Positions 23,290-34,529 of a stretch of 64,000 nt of DNA are shown here, one piece after another. The stretch is from Heterotrichella gracilis (lineage: Eukaryota > Sar > Xanthophyceae > Tribonematales > Xanthonemataceae): NCBI GenBank assembly GCA_032358255.1, contig JAULBX010028603.1, forward strand, positions 124,001 to 188,000. The letters are read 5' to 3'. Both the position numbers and the translations under genes were made by a program. The notes below the pieces were generated by a model. That model made no database searches and was not told where the DNA came from. It saw only the letters and a list, made by a program, of their open reading frames with translations. Position 1 is the first letter of the stretch. Each line of letters starts with the position of its first letter.

Positions 23290-24583
23290 ACCTGCTCCCC
23301 GTCACCGTGGTCTGCCCCTGGCTGTGCGCCACCCCTTGGGCACTCCACACTCGCATGGCTGACAGGACTGGTGGTAAAAGTGACTTGAGGTGAGGGGGAA
23401 CCCCCGGCGTATAAGTGGTGCGGGTGGGTGTATGCCGAGGGTGTCAGCGCCAGCAGCTGCGGCACGTCCAGAGGCTGCGAGCAGGCGCCCACCTATTGAA
23501 AACTTACTAAGTTGCTGTGAAAGTCTGGTTGTGGCCCTCGCTCCTCTGACTCCACCCAGCCCTGGTGGTCTAAACACGAGGTACAGCGGACCTGCCACTG
23601 ACAAAGCAAGCCAGACAGATCCACCCAACGCAAAGAAAAGCACAATCTGCTATAGAAGGCCTTAGTGTAGTCGATACGCCTTGTTGGGTGTGGGTGCTAT
23701 GCATGCATGCAAAAGGTTTTGACATGCCACGGGGTCAATGTTTGCAGACGAAATATGACATACAGGAACCAGTGGTAGCGTACTACGTGGTTGTTACGTG
23801 TGGGCAAGTTTGGAACAATCAAGAACACGGTGGGGTGAAAAACAGCAGATGGTTTGTGTGGCTCCCTGACCCACAAGTACCATGGCGCGACACGTGGTGG
23901 CAGGCAGAGGAGGAGGGCATTCGCAATGGGGCATGCCATTTTTGCTGTGTAGAACTCAACGCACTCCGTCTGTGCAGATACAACGAGTATTTACTGGAGT
24001 CCTGACATGCCGACGCCACACAGTCTGGCAATAGACCAACTGCAGTGCTGTCTGGTTGCGTGCATATGCATGCATTGTGGCACACGGGCGAAGTAAAACA
24101 ACAATGTCGTACTAACCCAAGACCGAAACTCGTTAGTTTTGAATCTGCAGTGGTGTTAAAATACCAGTAAAAGGAGTACCCTGCTCCACAAGGTTCTCTG
24201 GCACAGCAAGGGAGCACTGCACTGGTCTGGCACCCACCCAAGCCCGGACCCTGACCCTCCGAAACGGTTTCAAACTCCGCAACAGTCTGTGTACTCACGT
24301 GAGAACTACCCACCACCCAGCAATATACACACGTGGTCCTGGCCCGGTGGTTGATGCTGTAACCGTAACGTCAGCGACCTCAAGCAACAACCTTCACCAC
24401 ACCAACGCACTGTGTTACACCCTCTTTGAGGCAGCAACAGAGGGACCCACCTCTCAGCGCTTGGCGGCTACAGCCACTCTCCACCCACAGCCCAGGGTCG
24501 CGCTACCCCTCAAGTGCCAACCTCTGCCCTCAAGGGGAGAGCACACCCCTGCCCCACAACTTGGCCCCGCACGTCCCACCACC
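23290..24583. other. Divergent intergenic region, no secure gene
   Basis: This is the shared upstream region of DUF1350 (-) and BRAP2 (+). A minus-strand frame at 23643-23302 starts MLFFALGGSVWLALSVAGPL, a hydrophobic helix, and runs 113 codons; no partner exon or family was found. A plus-strand frame at 23688-24005 (105 codons, Trp-rich) also lacks support. Confidence 0.45.
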
Positions 24584-27500
24584 ATGTATGCCCTCAAGGT
24601 GAAGATGAGCCCCGGCTCGCTGGCTGACCGCGAGATGAGCGAGGCGGCGGCGCAGATGGCTGCGAAGCTGGTGCAGGCCAAGGCGGAGGAGGCCAAGGGT
24701 GAGGAGGGGGACGCCATTGCCTTCAGCGTGGGCAACCCGCGCGTTGAGCACGTGACTGGTGTGGTGCACCTGTACCGCAGCCTGGAGGAGGTGAAGGAAG
24801 GGGCGGCAGGGGCGGGAGGGGAGCGAGGACTGCCGGTGAGGAGGGGTGGGTGGGGCCAGATTTGCATGGCAGGGCGGGGCGGGGACAGGTTTGCATGACA
24901 GGGAGCCCCTGCTGCCTGCCGGGGAGCTGGGGTGGGGAGGGGTGGGCAGGTATCGGACTTGGGAGGGAGGGGATGCTTCCCGGATGAGTATGTTGGGGGA
25001 GGGATTGTGGGGTTTGGCATGGGGCAGGGTTGGTGGCTGTGTCCCTGGGGTACCTTTGCGTCCTTCCACCACATTTCAAGGTGGGCACACGCACCCACAC
25101 TGCTCACACACTTCCTGCACTTCTCCCACACAGTGCATGCTATCCAAGCTCCCCCATTTCCTCACCCCTCCCTTTGTGCAGGATGGCCGCACCCCTCAGC
25201 TTGCCATGCTTGCTGTGCCCGCTGACATGGGCTTCTCCGACCTGTGTATGTTCCTGGGGGGCTACCTGGCGCTGGTCAGGGAGGCGCGCATAGTGCGGCG
25301 CGAGGGGGGGCACGGCGTGTACTGCATGCTGCTCACAATGGACACGCAGGCGGCAGCGGATGAGCTGTTCAGGGACTTCAATGGCAAGCCGGTGAGGGGG
25401 GGGGTACTGTGGGGGATGCATGGCCCTGCGGGCAAAGGGATATAACTGTAGACTATTTGGCAGTGGGGAAGGGGTGGGGAACTGCCTGAGATTGTCATGT
25501 GTTGGGCGGGTTTTGCGGTTGCGCATGTCCCACCACCATTGTTGGGCTGCATTGCCAGGCAGCTCTGGCCCTTGATGGCAGCAGTGGTAGCGTCACTCAT
25601 GAGGTGCGCTGCACTCTAACAACGGGGGGGGTGCATGGCATGGATCGGGGGGTGCAAGGCAGGGGAATTACACTGGCGTGTACTGCATTTTTTGAACATT
25701 GAGTGCACATGTGCCATGCACACATCCTCCTAGGCCCCCACCAACGCCCGCTTTGTTTCCCCTTGTAGTTCTCCTCCCTTGAGCCAGAGGTCATCTGCCG
25801 CCTGGTGTTTGTGCGGGAGGTGGAGTGGGCGCCGCCGGTGGGACCAGGGGAGGCGGGGCAGGCAAGCCCCACTCCGGACCCAGCACCAGCACCCAGCACC
25901 AGCCCCTCCCCCCCTGCCCAGGTTGAGCTGCCCACCTGCCCTGTGTGCCTTGAGAGGTTGGACCAGCACATCTCAGGGGTGGTGACCACGGTAAGGGTGT
26001 GTGCGGGGGGTGTCATGCTGATTTCTGTGCACCAGTGACGCCCGCTGCTGTACTTGCATAACCAGCCGCATTGTGCAAATCTGCCATGGCATGCGCGGGG
26101 ATGAGATGCGTGTGGGTAGCTGCATTAAGGACACCCATGGGATTTCATGAGCATTTTGTTTGCTACCCTGTCTTCTCTGTGGTCTGCAACCATTCTGATA
26201 ATGAGTGGTCCCCACCCCTTACCAGCCCGCCCTTCCCCCCTCCCCTGCCAGGTGTGCAACCACAGGTTCCACAGCGATTGCCTGCAGCGCTGGGGCGACC
26301 CTTCATGCCCGGTGTGTCGATACTGCGCAGGGGCCACACCGGGGTCGCGCTGTGCAACCTGCTCTGCCAGTATGGATCTGTGGATCTGCCTCATCTGCGG
26401 CCAGGTGGGTGGGAGCCGTGGGAGGAACAAATGGTTTTGTTATTTTGCACAATGCTGCTTTGGAATGGCATGTGCGGTCCTGGTGACTGCGTGGCAAGGG
26501 AGGAGGAGGAGGGCTTCTTTTGTGTCGTGCTAGGTGTGCGAGCAGTATCGCAGGGGGGACCGCCCCACTGAAACTTCACGCTTGATTGTCCGCAGGTTGG
26601 GTGTGGGCGCTATCGGCAGCAGCATGCGGTGAGCCACTGGCAGCAGTCGGGGCACTGCTATGCGCTGGAGCTGGAGACACAGAGGGTAAGGAGCGGGGGC
26701 TGGAGAGGGGCACATGGCTGAAACATATGGCACACTCACTGCCCTGCTTGCATGCAACCCACATAAGGTGCCCACTGCTGCTGCCACATAGTGCTGCAAC
26801 ACCCACCCACCCACGCACCCACCCCTTTCAGGTGTGGGACTACATCAACGACAGCTACGTGCACCGCCTCATCCAGTCCAAGACAGACGGCAAGCTGGTG
26901 GAGGTGCCATCACCCGCACACACATCAGCTGGATCGCACAACGATGCGCAGCGCCCACCCACCTGCTCCAACCCCCACCACGACCACCCCCCTGACAGCC
27001 CGCCCCACCCCCGGGATGCCGTCGATGAGGGGTACCAGCAGGCGCTCCTGGCCAGCAAGATGGATGTGGTGGTTGCCGAGTACAACCACCTGCTGGTGGA
27101 GCAGCTGGACAGCCAGAGGACATACTTTGAGGTGGGGGCAGGATGAGGAGGGGGAGCCATGGTGGAAGGCAGCGGCGGGCATGGGCATAGACGCCATTCC
27201 TAGTGAGCTGCTCAGCGCCTGACGTCCCCTCAGCACTCACCCTGCCCATTCCTGCGACATTCACCCTTGGAAACGCCAATGATTTCCCTCCTTTTACCCC
27301 CTGCTGCATGATTATGCCCGCCCTCCTGTCCCCATGCAGGGCCTGCTCCAGAAGATGGCTGCAGAGTACGAGGCCCGCGCCGCTGCGCTCGAGTCCTCCT
27401 CCCACCACACATCCGCACAGGTAAAGGCGGAGCGCACGGCCAAGGAGCAGGCGGAGCGGGCCAGGCGGGCAGCGGAAAGGAAGCTGGTGGGTGCGGGGGG

Positions 27501-28256
27501 CCAGTGGGTGCAAACTGCCTGTTGGCTCATGCGTGTGAGGTGAAGGCTGGTGGTGGGGAGCGTAGGTCTGCCATTGGATTTGCCATGGACTCTGCCGGTG
27601 TGTGTTAAAGGTGGGGCATGGCCGATGGAGCCGCAGTCGATGTATACGGCATCGGCATGGCACACCCTCACCCCCACCCCACCCCTCCAGGCCGACGTCT
27701 CCTCCAAGCTGTCCCAGGCGGAGGAGGAGCGTGACTTCCTCCGCCAGCTCAGCGATTCATTGCTGGCCAACCAGATCGAGGCCAAGCAGCGCGCACAGTC
27801 GGAGGCCGGGGCGGGCGCGGACAAGGACATGCAGATTCAGGACCTGCAGGAGCAGGTGGGTGGGGGAATGGCAGGAAGACATGGACACTTGTAGGGTGGA
27901 TTCGCCTCCATGCGCCTGGCGCTGCACTTCTTCAATCACTCAATGCCATGTACATGACAGTCCACACTGGTGACCTGACAGTCCACAGTGTGAAACCTCG
28001 GGGCTTGTCCAACAGTGTGGATGCAGCACTTGGCAATTGTTGGCAGATGGAGCTGTACATAGTATGTATTACATTTTTTGTGCACCGCCCTTACTCCCCC
28101 CTCCCCCTTGATTGCCAGGTGCGTGACCTCATGGTGTTCATCGAGGCAGGGCGGGCACTGGAGTCCGCTGGCGAGGCTGCTGGTGAGGGGGGTACTGTGC
28201 TGCCGGTGCAAGCGCCGCAGGGGCGCAGGCGGGGCGGGGGCAAGGGCAAGCACTGA
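24584..28256 (+). CDS. BRAP2/BRIZ-like: BRAP2-type RING/ZnF-UBP E3 ubiquitin ligase
   Basis: Nine exons (24584-24835, 25182-25391, 25769-25990, 26252-26404, 26596-26685, 26832-27131, 27340-27486, 27691-27855, 28119-28256) give 558 aa. All eight introns are phase 0. The family joins a BRAP2 RRM-like domain, a RING finger, a UBP-type zinc finger and a coiled coil; plant members (BRIZ1/2) form a heteromeric E3 ligase required for germination. Seen here: the N-terminal domain (residues about 1-180, with MLAVPADMGFSDLCMFLG); RING CPVCLERLD..VCNHRFHSDCLQRW and CPVCRYC (about 211-250); ZnF-UBP CATCSASMDLWICLICGQ, then GCGRYRQQHAVSHWQQSGH (about 260-300); and a charged coiled coil (390-520). The C-terminus is basic (QGRRRGGGKGKH). 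The start has a good context, ACCACCATG. An 11 kb-scale family search is not needed: the domain order alone is diagnostic. Confidence 0.95.
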
Positions 28257-29132
28257 AGTGTGCAGGCATGCATGCCAGGGCATTGCCCCAAGGGGGGGGG
28301 GGAGGTGTTGGGAGCACCGTCCTTCAGTCTAATAGCATGCTGTCAGTCACTGTGACGCGCAGCAACTTACAACTTTAAACCTTAAAGTTGTAAGCAACGG
28401 TTGGGTACATTAAATGCCGACCATCGTGGCCAGGAGTGCCATGATGATATATGTGGCTATCGTGGCCAGGAAGGCCTTAGCTGGCCACGTGTGCGTGCAT
28501 GCATCATGATGTACGACTATTAAAAATAAATAGGGAGGTGGCGTTGGCTGTGCAGCCGGCGCGGCGTCACATGTGCATAATATGCACTACCTGCGCGGCT
28601 ACTGTAACAGTGACCACTATGTCTTGAGATGGCCAATTGGCAAACGGTAGCTTCAGCTCAATTATATATATATAATACAAAGCCATTAAAATATAAAAAC
28701 ATTTTAAAGAAGGGATGATCCCAATTTGGAAAGAAGGAATCCCATTGAAAAAAATAAAGAGTAGCAAACGTGCAATAGTGGACTCCACTTGTTGCCAGGT
28801 AGTCTAGCGTGCTCGTGATCCGGGGGCCCATAAAACTCGTAGGACGCACACCAGGGAATTCATTTGATTCGATTTTCAGGATATTCCGTGCCAGTGGCTC
28901 AAAGTACGAGCCCATCCTTCACCCAGGTTGGAAGCTTGAAATCAACTGGGATGCGGCAACGACATGGTGCATACTCGGCACAGCGCCGTGTGCACCTCAT
29001 GCGCACACATCCATGCTGGACCCACCAGGCTCTGGTTCTGGGCCAGTGCACTGAGGACTCGATGAGTGGCCGAGCTAGCTGCTCAACACCTGACGCTGTG
29101 ACATGGTAATGCTCCAAAGGGACCTCCAAGTG
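28257..29132. other. Convergent 3' region with AT-rich block and palindrome
   Basis: BRAP2 (+) and the GT29 gene (-) converge here. The stretch holds a perfect hairpin (28366-28394), a local direct repeat of TGGCTATCGTGGCCAGGA-like sequence (28420-28490) and an AT-rich block (about 28600-28760, including TTATATATATATAATAC). No gene was seen. Confidence 0.55.
28366..28394. repeat. Perfect hairpin, 13-bp arms and 3-nt loop, with embedded TGTAA
   Basis: CTTACAACTTTAA (28366-28378), loop ACC, then its exact reverse complement to 28394. It begins 110 nt after the BRAP2 stop. The right arm contains TGTAA (28389-28393), so by symmetry the left arm carries the same signal on the minus strand. It could therefore serve as a bidirectional 3'-end element between two convergent genes. 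That role is inference. Confidence 0.75.
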
Positions 29133-31075
29133 CTAGTCAAACATGCCACCTTCCTGGTCATCATACACCCATGCAGGCATCTCCCCCCCCATCATGTCAA
29201 CCCCGCCATCCCCCGTCCCCCACCGCTTGGCGCGCTCCGCCCACTCCTCCCACTGCGTGCCCACATCCCCGCTGTAGTTGCCCTCCCCAAGCTCCTTGGG
29301 CACACAGTGGCGCCCGCTCTCCTTGGTGCCGTCGTTCAGGCAGCCCCCGCAGTAGTGGTACTCCCCGCACTCGGTGGGGTGCACAACCAGGCGCCCTGTG
29401 TCGTTGTACGGCTTGAGCGCCGCCAGCTCCACAGCCAGGGAGTGGCCCTCCCACGCCTCGCGGGACCACCCAAAGCCGTACAGGTGCACGGTGGCGCTGG
29501 GCGGCAGGCAGCTGAGGAGCGTCATGATGCCTGCAGGAGGGGATTGCTTGTGGTGGTAATGGGCACCTGCCAATTTGAGGCAGGCTACACAAAATACTTC
29601 AGAATCGAGCGTAGTTAACTTCAATCATGCCTGGAAATCCTCAATTAACTACTGGTCTCATCATGCGCGCCATCAATGAGTGACACATTGCAATTGTGCT
29701 ATCGGGATTGCCCTCTTGTATCCATTCTGTGCTCACCTATCCAGCCTGTTGAGGGGGAGTGGCGCCTGCCAGTTGCGTTCACAAACACATCATCCCACTG
29801 CGTCTCAAACAGCCGCACCCGCGCCGCCCGCCGCAGCTCGGGGAATGCGCGCGTGATGTTGACGGCGTCGCGCGGCCAGTGGCGCTGCATGTCATCGGGA
29901 TGGCTGCCACCCAAGGGGGTGGGGTCGATGAACCATACCGCGGTGGTGGCTGCCAGCGCCGCATGCGTGGTGCAGAATGGAAGCTCGCCCATGCCGGCGT
30001 ATGCGTAGCGGTAAATGTTGTTGGGGCCGTGCCGCACGCACCACACGTCCAGGGGCTCGCCGCAGCGCCTGTAACAGGGCGGGGATGAGGGGTTGCAAAT
30101 GGCATTGCCTGCAGTGGTGCTGTGGCTGCCAGCAGCTGCATGGGCAGGCCACTGCCATGCAAAGAGGTGCTGGCCAAGCAGCTTGGGGCCAGTATTAGTG
30201 GTGTGCAAGATGCGATGCTGGGAGGTGACGCACATCCCTTGCGGTGCCTGCCACTCTGAACCTCATTCCCATACCACCTATGCAAACCCAGATAAATGTG
30301 CCTCAATGACCCAGCAGCATGCAACACACCCACCAGTGGTTCAACTTGTTGAACCCCAGCACCAGGTGTGATGCTGCTATCTCCTCCTTGTCACCCGTAC
30401 TGATGGGCCCGTTGCCATACGCGGCAACCCTCCGCACATCCGCCAACTTCATTCCCTTTCGGGCAGCAGCGGCAGACAGGGTTGCGCACTCAGGGGCTGT
30501 GCTGCTGTCCTGACGCGCACACAGGTGCGCCACATGGCACCGGCGAGGGTCGAGCACTGGCTGTGGGGGAGGCAGGGGGCGAGGGGAGGCCGGGGTGGTG
30601 CTGGGCTTGTGGCGGGGCACAGCTGCCTGGCTGGATGCTTCTACCAAGGTGGAGATCGTGGTGGAGTGTATGGGTGTGTTGCTGTCAAAGGGAGTCTGGA
30701 ACACATCCCTGCAACAGTGGGAGAGGTTGGTCCCAGGAAAGCAGTGGACAGCGTCAGGCAACATCACGCCCAATTGAATAGTTTCATGGAGATATACTGG
30801 CGCTGTCTCAACACACAATGCCTTTATCCAGCAAGAGACATCTGTCTTCACTGTGGGGCACACATATTGGGGGACCTTGCGTGCCCCAGCGTCAATACTG
30901 TGTGAGCATACGCGAGGTGCACGCACCAGTCTCCCATAGCAAACTCGTGCCTTGGCTCCAGCCAGGTACTGACTGCACGGTGGCGCTTTGACAGCTGCCA
31001 TAGCGATAGTGACAGCTGCACCACGATGAACGACGCAAGCCCGGCGCCAAGCAGCGTGAGCCAGGGTCGACTCAT
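29133..31075 (-). CDS. GT29 sialyltransferase-like type II membrane protein
   Basis: Four exons (31075-30927, 30708-30334, 30068-29737, 29530-29133) join in phase to 417 aa. Residues about 5-28 (WLTLLGAGLASFIVVQLSLS and on) form one N-terminal anchor after a short cytosolic tail, as expected for a Golgi glycosyltransferase. Exon 2 adds a Pro/Ser-rich stem, then VAAYGNGPISTGDKEEIAAS, which matches the position of sialylmotif L (NGPIS-like). Exon 3 ends in SPSTGWIG, matching the PTTG core of sialylmotif S. Exon 4 has ATVHLYGFGW (family GFGxW-like) and several Cys, plus CGEYHYCGGC. Plants have GT29 proteins though they make little or no sialic acid; some transfer Kdo-like or other acid sugars, so the true donor here is unknown. 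The motifs are degenerate, but their order is right. Confidence 0.8.
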
Positions 31076-32460
31076 GGCCCCTGGGGAGAGCGAGGCCTTG
31101 CTGCTGGTGACTGCGGCAGTGTGCCACTTGGAGCCGCTGCAGAGGGTGCCGCTGGAGCAGTGGATGGCTGTACTGGCTGTGCTTTTGAGCCAGGTACTTC
31201 AGACGAGTGGGACAGCGGCCCCTGGGTATATGCATGCATATGCACCTGTGGACAGAGGTTGGTGGCGGGCTGTGGTAAAGCTCTCGCCAGCAGTGACTTG
31301 TACAAACCCAACAATCAAGATAAAACAGAAGAAAATCGAACAATCATCAGCTCAAGTTGTGCAGACCAAGAGCGACACGAGCGATGGTTTGTATTACATA
31401 CTGCAAAGCGGAACGACAGGGTCGAACACGGCGAGTGAAAGCAGGCAGGTACAGCCAGGCGACAAAGAAAACGTAGTGGAGAAATAGAAAGGCGAACCCA
31501 AATGCGTTTATTTATATCGAACTGGGTACTGACGCCGGTTGCCCTCGCACCCTGATAAGTGCCGTAGACACCCTAGAGGTGTCCAATGGGCTCAACGAGG
31601 AGGTCGTGATACATCTAGGAAGGCTGCCCTGCCAATAGAACAGTTAAGCAACCGTTGTTTGCGTGCTTGTAACAGCCTGTTATCAGTACCGGGAATAGGG
31701 CACAACCAAGCCCCCACTGTATCCGTTGTACCTTTGGAGCTGAACACCATCCGGTACTCACTTTTGGGTCATACCCTCCTGGCTACTCTGAACAGCTCTA
31801 CAACCCCGTACTTGTGCTCCTGCCGACGGCGTTGCTTGAACTGCACCGACGTGAACCACCCAGTCCGGGGTGGCACACCCTGACGCTACAGGTGCGTGCC
31901 GCCAGGGTGCATATGCATGCATGCATTGGCGCCGCACACTAAGCGCGCCTCATTCAGCTTGGGCAGACGCAGGATGCGCTGCCCCTTCTTCACATTCTGA
32001 GGGTAAAGTGTGGTTTATGCAGTAGAGAGCAGGTTTGGCTCACCATCCCTGGCGGTTGCAACACTCCAGCTGCGACCCCAACATGGCTCGTACCTGTCTC
32101 GTGTTCCGCTTTCCAATCCGACACCAGTTTATCAGCTGTGCTTCCTGGTTGCGCGTGCAACCTTACACTCAATCCCGTGTATCTTGACTCCACCTTGCTC
32201 ACAACGCCTGGACTGCTGCTGCAGGCCACAGCAAAGTGGTCGACCAACAAGAGTTGAGCGCACTTAAACAGCAAGGCTGGCAAGAAACGGTTGTTTAGTT
32301 GAGCAACGAGGAAGCCGGTGACGACAGTCTCTCTCAGCCTCAGAGTATACTGCCCTTGCACCCTGCCCAGCAGTGGGCACAGCCAGCAGCGCACAGCCTC
32401 AGCCCCCGCCTGCAACCCTCCACACCTGAGCACAGCTGGCTTGTCAGCCCTTGGAGGGCC
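31076..32460. other. Divergent upstream region, no gene recognised
   Basis: The stretch lies between the GT29 start (-) and the NOL12 start (+). A 261-codon minus-strand frame at 31990-32775 overlaps NOL12 exon 1 antisense and has no motif. ATATGCATGCATGCATT lies at 31911-31926. Confidence 0.5.
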
Positions 32461-34529
32461 ATGGTTCGTTATGCGGAGAACGCCCTTGAGTACGAGGGGG
32501 AAGGCACCAAGGACGGAGGGGAGGTTGGCAGCGCACACCACGTGCAGAAGGGCAAGCGCCGCAACAAGGCGCTGGAGATCGTGTTTGACCCCAAGGCACA
32601 CAAGTAGGGGTTGGGGCAGGGTGCTGGGGTTCCTGGTGGGGTGCATGCTGTCACCCATGCGTGGAAGAAGCATGCTGGATTGATGTCTCTTGCGAGGGGT
32701 ACACTCGGCGTGCTTAACTACGTGTGACTGACCCTGTGAAGGGGGATGCAAGGAGGGGTGCCCAACTTGTGGCACCTAGGCAATGTTATGAGTGCATTGC
32801 CATTGCTATATATACCACCCTTTGCAACCCTGGCAGCTACTGGATCCATTTTACATAGCCCCCATGCACCCAAGTCAGCCTATGCTCCCATTGTGGCCCA
32901 CAGGGAGTTCCTCACAGGCTTCCACAAGCGCAAGCAGCAGCGGCGGGCAGAGGCACAGAGGTGCGGGCAGGTGGAGGGGCAAAGAGTGCACATGGCATCT
33001 TGTGTGCCTGTCATGTGCTGCATCTGGCCATTGCTGGGCTCCCAGGCTGGTGTTTGCTATTGGCCGGTTGCAATGTGGGCCCCACCTCTGGGCTATTACC
33101 ACGAGCGCTACATGTATGTATAAGCGCTGCGCATATGTATGGTGCTGGATAGGTGTGTGTGGTCCCTGCAGGCAGATGAAGGAGAAGGAGCGCAAGCAGC
33201 GGCTCAAGGACAGGGCAGAGGTGTGGTAGGGAGGATGTTGCATGAGACACACGCTGCTCAAGTCATTGCTCTGCACACTGGGCTGGAACATGCAGCTGCA
33301 CCATCTGGCTGGCACACATATGTGTGCCGAGTGAACAGCTCCTGCCAGCATGGCACTGTGTGAATCAGTGCCATGCATTGCCTGCAAAGCGTGCAGGGAT
33401 CACCAATTGCCGCGTATTGTTAATTGCATCGGTTCACCCCCTGCAGCGCCGCCAGGAGCTCAAGGTGCGCCTCAACCTGGTGGAGCCCCCCCCCTCACCG
33501 CCACGCGCTGCACCCACCGTGGCTCCACAAGGGGCCGGGAGCGAGGTGTCGGAGGGTGAGGATGCCGATGTGCGCGTGTACTGTGCCAGTGACTTCACCA
33601 CCACTGTCACCACGGTGGCGCTGGGGAGTGAAGATGAGGAGGAGGAGGAGGCAGGCAGGGAAGGGGAGCCAGGCAGGTGAGGGGGTGTGGGGCCGCTGCG
33701 GGAACAGGGGGGTGCACAGCCATTGATGGGTTGCATGGGGGGTTTGGATCACTGCTGGTACATATGGTGCTCATGGAATGTTCATGTGCAGCAGTGCCTC
33801 CCAGCACAGCACTTTCTAGTGTGCAGTGGCATGCGCAGTGGCAGTGCGCAATGGCAGGGCGAGTCGCAGAAGCTATGTAGCTTGAAAGTGCACATGTAGA
33901 TAGCTACGGCTCATGCATCTCTCGGGACATGCCTGCCAACGCCCATGTTGAATTGCAACATGGACCCAGTTTTCCAATAATTGCAGTTCAACGCATCTCA
34001 AACCCCAGTGTGTCCACCAGCTCAGTGAGTACCCGCTGCGCAGCTCTGACCATGAGGGCGCCAATGAGGGTCGGCACAGTGGGGTGGTGGCGAGGAAACC
34101 AGCTGCAGCAGTCCCAGTGGGGAAGAACAGCGCAGCCAAGGGGAAATCAAAGCCGCGCAGGTTGCCTAAGGGAAGGAAGCAGTCAGGTGGGTGATGGTAC
34201 CATGTGCTGGCGATGCCTGTCCACTTGTTTCTTGAATCTGTCATTGCTTGCAGGTATGGTGTGGGGTAAGGTGGCAAAGCACGGTGTTAACAATATGCCA
34301 TGCAACTCTACCTTGCATGTCAATACTGTGAATCTATCTATGGGTAGAATCACACAAATATGCAAGGTAACAGCTTTGCACGCATTTATAAGCTTGAGAA
34401 AGGGAGGTTGGAGTTGGTAGCTGCAGTATGGAACAACGACAATTGCGCTGAATAAGTCTGACAGGTTTGTCTGGGGTTGCAGGTGGTAAGGGGAAAGTGG
34501 ATAAAAAACAGAAGAAAGGAAAGCGATGA
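32461..34529 (+). CDS. NOL12-like: NOL12/Rrp17 (Nop25) family nucleolar RNA-processing protein
   Basis: Six exons (32461-32603, 32904-32960, 33172-33220, 33447-33676, 33987-34186, 34483-34529) join in phase to 241 aa. Rrp17/NOL12 proteins act in the nucleolus in 5'-end trimming of 5.8S/25S rRNA precursors. The signature is ALEIVFDPKAHKEFLTGFHK followed by RKQQRRAEAQRQMKEKERKQ and RLKDRAERRQELKVRLN, the helical basic Nop25 core. An acidic stretch (SEDEEEEEAGREGE) and a very basic tail ending VDKKQKKGKR follow. If exon 4 is read through, it stops at once (33680); splicing at AG|GTGAGG and joining 33987-34186 continues the frame for 67 residues and ends in the Lys-rich last exon, so I prefer the longer form. 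The start at 32461 (MVRYAENALEYEG) is chosen because the open frame upstream (to 32299) looks non-conserved. Confidence 0.85.

Noticed and set aside
30303-31343. 346-codon minus-strand single frame
   Set aside because: Only its 3' third is real coding (GT29 exon 2, 30708-30334); the rest runs through an intron and another exon in the wrong frame.
31990-32775. 261-codon minus-strand frame
   Set aside because: No motif, no start context, and it overlaps NOL12 exon 1 antisense.
33873-34277. Minus-strand frames, including a plausible protein end (PTVPTLIGALMVRAAQRVL) closing at 33988
   Set aside because: The same bases are NOL12 exon 5 on the plus strand, with matching phase on both sides; the minus reading is a shadow.
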